Position numbers and translations under genes: made by a program. The notes below the pieces were generated by a model, which did no database searches, was not told where the DNA came from, and worked only from the letters and a program-made list of their open reading frames with translations. Source: Pseudomonadota bacterium (GTDB lineage Bacteria; Pseudomonadota; Gammaproteobacteria; Burkholderiales; Rhodocyclaceae). From it: a stretch of DNA of 11,769 nucleotides. Position 1 is the first letter of the stretch; every line of letters starts with the position of its first letter. This document shows positions 6,943 to 11,769 of the stretch, one piece after another. The stretch lies in NCBI GenBank assembly GCA_030917225.1, contig JAUPVD010000357.1:1-11769 (forward strand), written 5' to 3'.

Positions 6943-9147
6943 TCAGGCGCGCCGTACCCCGACGACACCCGGCACCTCGTGCACCTGGCTTAGAGTGCGG
7001 TTCAGTTGCTGCAGGTTGCTGATCTCGACAGTGAACCCCATGTGTGCGTTGCCCTGTTTCGACTGGGTATTGACGGCAATGACGTTCAGCTTCTCGCGGG
7101 CGAAGACGTCGGAAACGTCTCGTAGCAGACCCTGGCGATCATGTGCATCGACCACGATATCGACCGGGAAAGCCCCTTCGGGGTGACCGCCCCAGCCGGT
7201 TTCAATGATCCGCTCCGGATGCAGTGCCACCAGGTTGGCAAAGTTCGGGCAGTCGGCGCGGTGGATCGAAACCCCCTTGCCGCGCGTCACGAAGCCGTGA
7301 ATTTCATCGGGTGGTGCCGGTTTGCAGCAGCGCGCCAGCTGGGTGAGCAGCTTGTCCACACCGACGATGAGAATGCCGCGATCGATATCCTGTGATTTGC
7401 GCCGGCGCGGTTCATGGACAACGCGTTCCTCGACCGGCGTGTCGGAACCGCGCACTGCCACCTGGAACTGCCGCATGCTGAGTTCGTTGCGGCCGGCCGC
7501 GATGAACAGATCATCAGCCTTGGCGAGCCCGAGCTTGACGGCAAGATCATCGATGTTGACCTTGCTGTGCCCAAGACGCTGCAACTCCTTGGTGACCACC
7601 GCCCGCCCCTCGGCCAGCGTTTCCTCAAGCGCGAGGTTGGAGAACCACGCCCGCACCTTGGAACGCGCGCGCTGGGTGAACAGGTAGCCGAGCATCGGAT
7701 TCAGCCAGTCACGCGAAGGGCTGCCCTCGCGCGCAGCGACAATTTCCACGCGTTGCCCGGTCTCCAGCGCCGTATTGAGCGGCACCAGCGCACCATCGAC
7801 CTTGGCGCCACGGCAGCGGTGACCCAGATCGGTATGCACGCGATAGGCAAAATCGATGGGCGTGGCCCCGCGCGGCAGATCGACCACCCGCCCCTGCGGC
7901 GTCATCACATAAATCGTTTCGTCGAGGGCCGCCTGCTTGTAGTGCGCGACCCAATCCGAAGAATCGGCGACTTCATCTTTCCAGGTCAGCAGTTGGCGCA
8001 GCCAGGCGATCTTTTCGTCGTAGTTGTCCTCGCCGGCCTTCTTGCTGCCTTCCTTGTAACGCCAGTGAGCAGCGACCCCAAGCTCGGCATGCTTGTGCAT
8101 GTCCTCGGTGCGGATCTGCACTTCCAGGCTGCGACCATCCGGACAGCGGACGGCAGTGTGCAACGAACGGTAGAAATTCCCCTTGGGGTTCGAGATGTAG
8201 TCGTCGAACTCCTTCGGGATCGGCGTCCAGATGTTGTGCACGATGCCAAGCGCCGTATAGCACTCCTTGATGTCATGCACGATGACCCGCAGCGCCCGGA
8301 CATCGTAAACTTCAGAGAACTCTACGTCCTTCTTCCGCATCTTGTTCCAGATGCTGTAGATGTGCTTCGGCCGACCATAGACCTCGGCATCGGGAATGCC
8401 GACCCCAGCCAGCTCGCTGCGCAGACGGGCCGTGGCATCGGCGATGAACTGTTCGCGCTCGCCCCGTTTTTCGTCCAGCTGCTTGGCGATCTTTTTGTAG
8501 GTATCCGGGTGCAGGAAGCGGAAGGACAGATCCTCCAGCTCCCATTTCAGCTCCCAAACCCCCAGCCGGTTGGCCAGCGGCGAATAGATCTCGAGCGTTT
8601 CCCGGGCCACTTCGGCACGCAGATCGTCTGGATTGGCCGCGTAGTAGCGCAGGGTCTGTGTCCGCGAAGCCAGCCGCAACAGCACCACGCGGATGTCTTC
8701 GACCATGGCCAGCAGCATCTTGCGCAGCACTTCGATCTGCGCCTTCATCTCCTGCGGGCTTTCCGCAGCATCGGCGACGAAATCGCGGGTAATGGGGCGC
8801 AGGCGATTCAGGCGCGAAATACCGCCGACCAGGTGGGCTGCGGCATGGCCGAACCGCGCATCGATCCGCTCCTGTCCGCGCTCATCGTAGGTCGGAACGG
8901 CAAAGAGCAACGCGGCCAGACGCGAATCTGCGTCGAGCTTCAGGCCGACGATGATCAACGCCATACCGAGCGCATGCGACCAGACACCTTCGCCACTACC
9001 CAGTTTGTGATCGCCATACACTTCACCGGCGAAGACCACGGCATCGCGGATGAGTGCAGACTCATCCGTCGAAAGGCCTTCGCAAAGTGTCAGCAGGGAA
9101 TGTTCGAGGTCGCTCTGGGCGGCGACCGAATGGACAACGGAAACCAT
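6943..9147 (-). CDS. relA: RelA, GTP pyrophosphokinase ((p)ppGpp synthetase, hydrolase-inactive)
   Basis: This RelA/SpoT-family enzyme has 734 residues and makes (p)ppGpp when stalled ribosomes carry uncharged tRNA. Domains in order: degenerate HD hydrolase (about 35-130), synthetase (about 200-370), TGS (about 409-470), a Cys-containing region (ARCCKP, 605-610; ADCPNF, 631-636) and a C-terminal ACT domain (about 660-734). The usual HD pair is replaced (LLFAVPTYDE, 81-89 region), and the synthetase carries the EFDD motif (313-316), the EXDD form of synthetase-only RelA rather than the RXKD of bifunctional enzymes. The frame allows an earlier ATG at 9192 (15 extra residues), but that would overlap the eamA start. 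The ATG at 9147 begins MVSVVHSVAAQ, lies 6 nt after a perfect TATAAT, and has no visible Shine-Dalgarno, so I prefer it with moderate certainty. It converges with ppk1. Confidence 0.95.
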   Translation of the reverse strand: MVSVVHSVAAQSDLEHSLLTLCEGLSTDESALIRDAVVFAGEVYGDHKLGSGEGVWSHALGMALIIVGLKLDADSRLAALLFAVPTYDERGQERIDARFGHAAAHLVGGISRLNRLRPITRDFVADAAESPQEMKAQIEVLRKMLLAMVEDIRVVLLRLASRTQTLRYYAANPDDLRAEVARETLEIYSPLANRLGVWELKWELEDLSFRFLHPDTYKKIAKQLDEKRGEREQFIADATARLRSELAGVGIPDAEVYGRPKHIYSIWNKMRKKDVEFSEVYDVRALRVIVHDIKECYTALGIVHNIWTPIPKEFDDYISNPKGNFYRSLHTAVRCPDGRSLEVQIRTEDMHKHAELGVAAHWRYKEGSKKAGEDNYDEKIAWLRQLLTWKDEVADSSDWVAHYKQAALDETIYVMTPQGRVVDLPRGATPIDFAYRVHTDLGHRCRGAKVDGALVPLNTALETGQRVEIVAAREGSPSRDWLNPMLGYLFTQRARSKVRAWFSNLALEETLAEGRAVVTKELQRLGHSKVNIDDLAVKLGLAKADDLFIAAGRNELSMRQFQVAVRGSDTPVEERVVHEPRRRKSQDIDRGILIVGVDKLLTQLARCCKPAPPDEIHGFVTRGKGVSIHRADCPNFANLVALHPERIIETGWGGHPEGAFPVDIVVDAHDRQGLLRDVSDVFAREKLNVIAVNTQSKQGNAHMGFTVEISNLQQLNRTLSQVHEVPGVVGVRRA

Positions 9148-9153
9148 GGCGTG

Positions 9154-9163
9154 ATTATACAAT
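9154..9163. promoter_or_regulatory. Overlapping -10 elements of the divergent relA and eamA promoters
   Basis: On the minus strand 9159-9154 reads TATAAT, a perfect -10. The seventh base after it is the A of the relA ATG at 9147, so transcription from it would give a leaderless relA message. On the plus strand 9158-9163 reads TACAAT (5/6), a possible -10 for eamA with a start near 9170. TGGACA (9131-9136, 5/6 to a -35) lies too far for TACAAT but 16 nt before GATTAT (9153-9158). No good -35 is seen for relA. If relA really starts at 9192, the minus-strand match would be inside the gene. Confidence 0.4.
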
Positions 9164-9190
9164 GCGGCCTTGCTCTCCACTGACTGCCGC

Positions 9191-10096
9191 ATGCCCGCCC
9201 GTTTCTCGCACCCCTATCTGCTGCTCACCCTGACCACTCTTTTCTGGTCGGGCAACATGGTTCTCGGACGCGCCATTCGTGCCGACATCCCGCCGATGAC
9301 GCTCGCCTTCTGGCGTTGGGCCATTGCCCTGATGCTGGTTCTGCCGCTCGCCCTGCCGCACTTGCGCTCGCAGTGGCCGCAACTCAAACAGGGCTGGAAG
9401 CCGATTCTGATCCTCGGCGTGCTCGGTGTTGGCGGCTACAACACCCTGGCCTACATCGCGCTTCAATACACGGCAGCGACCAATGCCGTCCTGCTCAACT
9501 CCTTCATCCCCATCGCCACCATTGCCCTGTCGTGGCTGTTCCTGAAGAAGCACCTGCATCGTGTCGAAGGTCTGGGGGTCGTCCTCTCCTTTGTTGGCGT
9601 AGCCACCATCGTGCTGCGCGGCGATCCGGCGACCTTGGGAACGCTCAGCCTCAACATCGGCGACCTGTGGATGCTCGGTGCCGTGCTCATCTGGGCGATC
9701 TACACCATCGGCCTACAATGGCGGCCGGCCGGCGTACACCCGATGCTGATGCTGGCCGCCTTCACCACAGTCGGGGTTATCGTTCTCGCCCCTGCCTACG
9801 CGTGGGAGCTTGCCAGCGGCAGGCATATCAACCTGCACTGGGGCTCTTTTGCCAGCCTGCTCTATGTCGGCATCTTCCCGAGCTTCCTCGGCTACATCTT
9901 CTACAATCGGGCGGTGGCCGAAGTCGGCGCCAGCAAGGCCAGCCTGTTCATCCACCTGATGCCGGTTTTCGGCACAGTCCTGTCGGCTGTTTTTCTCGAT
10001 GAAATTCCCGTCTGGTACCACTATGCAGGGATTCTGCTCATCTTTGCCGGCATCTGGCTGACGACAGCAGCACTGCCAAAACTGAGGCCGAGATGA
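9191..10096 (+). CDS. EamA/DMT-superfamily transporter (RhaT/YdcZ-like permease)
   Basis: This 301-residue integral inner-membrane protein has about ten hydrophobic segments in two repeats, the EamA layout. The first repeat opens with 'LLLTLTTLFWSGNMVLGRAI' and 'PPMTLAFWRWAIALMLVLPL'; the second with 'DLWMLGAVLIWAIYTIGLQW', ending with 'LFIHLMPVFGTVLSAVFL' followed by the DEIP turn and a last helix. Family members export amino acids, nucleosides or other metabolites; the substrate cannot be inferred. A TTG at 9170 is in frame, but the ATG at 9191 sits at the usual distance before the first helix and is preferred; no clear Shine-Dalgarno is seen. It is divergent from relA across a very tight junction, and its TGA overlaps the mtfA ATG, so the two are likely co-translated. 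Confidence 0.92.
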   Translation: MPARFSHPYLLLTLTTLFWSGNMVLGRAIRADIPPMTLAFWRWAIALMLVLPLALPHLRSQWPQLKQGWKPILILGVLGVGGYNTLAYIALQYTAATNAVLLNSFIPIATIALSWLFLKKHLHRVEGLGVVLSFVGVATIVLRGDPATLGTLSLNIGDLWMLGAVLIWAIYTIGLQWRPAGVHPMLMLAAFTTVGVIVLAPAYAWELASGRHINLHWGSFASLLYVGIFPSFLGYIFYNRAVAEVGASKASLFIHLMPVFGTVLSAVFLDEIPVWYHYAGILLIFAGIWLTTAALPKLRPR

Positions 10097-10863
10097 TTTC
10101 CGGATTCATCTCGCGATTTTTCGGAAAGGCTACAATGCCGGCGATTTCCGAGGAACTGTGGCAAGCGACGCTGGCACAGCTTCCCTTTCTCGCCCGCCTT
10201 GACGATAGCGACCGCCAGCGGCTGCGCGAACTCACGCAAGGCTTCCTGGCTGAAAAGGAGTTCTCCGCCACCGGAGGCCTGGAACTGGACGATGGAATGT
10301 GCCTCGCCATCGCCGTGCAGGGCTGCCTGCCCGTCCTCAACCTCGGATTGGAGTGGTATCGGGGCTGGGTCGGCATCATTGTCTACCCCGACGAGTTCGT
10401 GATTCCACGCACCATTCAGGATGACGACGGAATCATCCACGAATACGACGAAGTCGCATCAGGCGAAGCCTGGGGCGGCGGCCCCCTGCTGATTTCCTGG
10501 CGCGACGTGCAAATGGCCGGCACCGGCTACAACGTCGTCATCCACGAATTCGCCCACAAACTGGACATGATCAATGGGGAAGCCGACGGCGTACCACCCT
10601 TGCCACCCGGCCTTTCGCGGGACCATTGGGAGCGTACGCTGCTCGCCGCCTACGACGATTTTGCCGAAAAACTCGACGCCGCCGACCTGGCGGACGAGGA
10701 AACGGAATTCGACCCCTACGCCGCCGAAAGCCCGGCCGAATTCTTCGCTGTAATGAGCGAAGAATTTTTTGAAATGCCACATCGGCTCAAAGCCCAATAC
10801 CCTGAATTTTATGAGCTTCTTGCATCGTTTTACCGGCTTGACCCGCTGACCTCGAAGCCCTGA
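10093..10863 (+). CDS. mtfA: MtfA, M90-family zinc metallopeptidase (Mlc titration factor A)
   Basis: This 256-residue cytosolic protein of the MtfA (DUF980) family carries the zinc-binding motif HEFAH (His151, Glu152, His155), followed by KLDM. The segment ESPAEFFAVMSEEFFE, with Glu216, supplies the likely third metal ligand, as in E. coli/Klebsiella MtfA (HExxH plus a downstream Glu). Upstream, 'LEWYRGWVGIIVYPDEFV' and 'GEAWGGGPLLISWRDV' are typical of the family. In E. coli MtfA binds and inactivates the glucose repressor Mlc and has aminopeptidase activity. Mlc is generally not expected in betaproteobacteria, so the target here may differ. The ATG overlaps the eamA stop as ATGA, with GAGG 5 nt upstream. 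A second ATG at 10135 is in frame and would drop the hydrophobic first 14 residues (MISGFISRFFGKAT). Confidence 0.94.
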   Translation: MISGFISRFFGKATMPAISEELWQATLAQLPFLARLDDSDRQRLRELTQGFLAEKEFSATGGLELDDGMCLAIAVQGCLPVLNLGLEWYRGWVGIIVYPDEFVIPRTIQDDDGIIHEYDEVASGEAWGGGPLLISWRDVQMAGTGYNVVIHEFAHKLDMINGEADGVPPLPPGLSRDHWERTLLAAYDDFAEKLDAADLADEETEFDPYAAESPAEFFAVMSEEFFEMPHRLKAQYPEFYELLASFYRLDPLTSKP

Positions 10864-10893
10864 ATATCGCAACAAATCGCCCTCCGTTTCATG

Positions 10894-10899
10894 CATAAT
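10894..10899 (+). promoter_or_regulatory. Possible -10 of the response regulator gene
   Basis: CATAAT is a 5/6 match to TATAAT and would start transcription near 10906, about 20 nt before the ATG at 10928. No convincing -35 is found 16-18 nt upstream. The rest of the 64-bp gap after mtfA shows no terminator-like hairpin. Low certainty. Confidence 0.25.
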
Positions 10900-10927
10900 G
10901 AATGAAGAAACCGTGCAGGGGGACACA

Positions 10928-11769
10928 ATGAGCGAAGGCCAGAAAATACTCGTTGTCGATGACGACGAATTCATGCGGATGATGATTGCGGAAGCCATCG
11001 GTGACAGCTACCGGATCATCGATGTGGGCAGCGGCGCCGAATGCACGGAAGCGGCTGCGCGCGAGCGACCCGACGTCATCCTGCTTGACGTTGAAATGCC
11101 GGGTATGGACGGTTACGAAACCTGCCGGCAGTTGAAGGGGGATTTCGACCTCGACGCAATCCCGGTCATCTTCATTTCCAGCCACGACCAGATCGAAGCC
11201 CGCCTGCGCGGCTACGAAGCTGGCGCCGAAGACTACATTCTCAAGCCTTTCGCCCCACAGGAACTCCTGGCCAAGATCTCCGGCTTGCTCAACAAGGCTT
11301 CAGAAAAATCGCAGTTGAAAGAGATGGCCAGCTACGCCAGCCAGACGGCCATGACGGCAATGTGCAGCATGAGCGAGGTAGGCTCTCTGCTGCAGTCGCT
11401 GCAGGCATTCAACAACTGTACGACATACGCCACCGTCGTCGAGACTGCCCTCAACGGGCTTGCATCCTACGGCCTGGAAGGGGCAATACAAGTGCGCACG
11501 CCTGACGGCGCACTGACCCGCACCTCACATGGCGAAGCCAGCCCGCTGGAAGCATCGGTCATCGGCCACATGGCAGGCATGGAACGCATCCTCCAGTATC
11601 GCAACCGCCTCTCGATCACCTACGATCATGTGTCGATGCTGGTCAGCAATATGCCTACCGACGACCCCGACCGCTGCGGTCGCCTGCGTGACCATCTGGC
11701 GGTCCTGGTGGAAAGTGCCGAAGTCCGTGCGGCTGCCCTGATCTCCGACACAAAAATGCGCCAGCGCGG
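10928..11769 (+). CDS. Response regulator with unassigned (GAF-like) C-terminal region, partial
   Basis: The first 280 codons are present and the gene runs past the right edge. Residues 5 to about 125 are a CheY-type receiver: acidic pocket VVDDDEF (Asp10-Asp12), phospho-acceptor Asp in LLDVEMPGMDGYE (about residue 56), Ser in FISSHD and Lys in ILKPFAP. The rest (about 130-280) is not a known DNA-binding output. After a helical linker rich in Ala, Met and Ser, the segment 'NNCTTYATVVETALNGLASYGLEGAIQVRTPDG' looks like the start of a small GAF-like sensor fold, ending with 'RLRDHLAVLVESAEVRAALI', a probable helix leading out. The function of this half is unknown. The ATG is preceded by a strong AGGGGGA at 4 nt spacing. 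An ATG at 10898 is in frame (10 extra residues, MNEETVQGDT) but has no ribosome binding site and would precede the predicted transcript start. Confidence 0.88.
   Translation, partial: MSEGQKILVVDDDEFMRMMIAEAIGDSYRIIDVGSGAECTEAAARERPDVILLDVEMPGMDGYETCRQLKGDFDLDAIPVIFISSHDQIEARLRGYEAGAEDYILKPFAPQELLAKISGLLNKASEKSQLKEMASYASQTAMTAMCSMSEVGSLLQSLQAFNNCTTYATVVETALNGLASYGLEGAIQVRTPDGALTRTSHGEASPLEASVIGHMAGMERILQYRNRLSITYDHVSMLVSNMPTDDPDRCGRLRDHLAVLVESAEVRAAALISDTKMRQR

Noticed and set aside
7414..9183. Open frame of 589 codons on the plus strand opposite relA
   Set aside because: Its His/Gln/Arg-rich translation is typical of a high-GC shadow frame, and the opposite strand encodes a complete RelA.
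1..11769. Mobile element, CRISPR array, tRNA or a defence system
   Set aside because: No terminal repeats, transposase or integrase, spaced repeats or tRNA cloverleaf was seen; all the large genes are housekeeping or regulatory families with uniform base composition.

Overview
The window reads as an ordinary, densely packed stretch of a high-GC Gram-negative chromosome. Gene content and protein style point to a betaproteobacterium, most likely of the Rhodocyclales (Dechloromonas/Azonexus/Accumulibacter type); this is inferred from recognition of the families, not from a search. There are no tRNA or rRNA genes, insertion sequences, CRISPR arrays or phage genes. No intergenic gap is longer than about 180 bases.

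Layout. From 4572 leftward to the window edge, on the minus strand, five genes abut or overlap: exopolyphosphatase (ppx), an MlaE-type permease with a fused N-terminal STAS domain, an MlaF-type ATPase, an MlaD/MCE-domain protein, and an ABC-transport auxiliary lipoprotein cut by the window start. Gaps are 1 nt, -4, 2 nt and -4, so this is almost certainly one operon, read from an extended -10 promoter just upstream of ppx. Divergent from ppx across 176 bp is polyphosphate kinase (ppk1, plus strand), whose upstream region holds 11-nt direct repeats resembling a PhoB box. Convergent with ppk1 is relA, a (p)ppGpp synthetase with an inactive hydrolase domain. Divergent from relA is an EamA/DMT-type exporter, whose stop overlaps the start of mtfA (M90 zinc peptidase). 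After 64 bp a response regulator with an unassigned GAF-like C-terminal half runs off the right end.

How it works together. ppk1 makes polyphosphate, ppx degrades it, and relA makes the alarmone that in E. coli inhibits Ppx and so raises polyphosphate. The three adjacent genes thus form a phosphate/stringent-stress neighbourhood. The MCE-type transporter behind ppx probably moves phospholipid or another lipid between inner and outer membranes; its co-transcription with ppx is the least expected linkage here. I found no convincing wholly new system. The points most worth checking are the ppx-lipid transporter operon, the candidate Pho box, the overlapping relA/eamA promoters with a possibly leaderless relA, and the response regulator's output domain.
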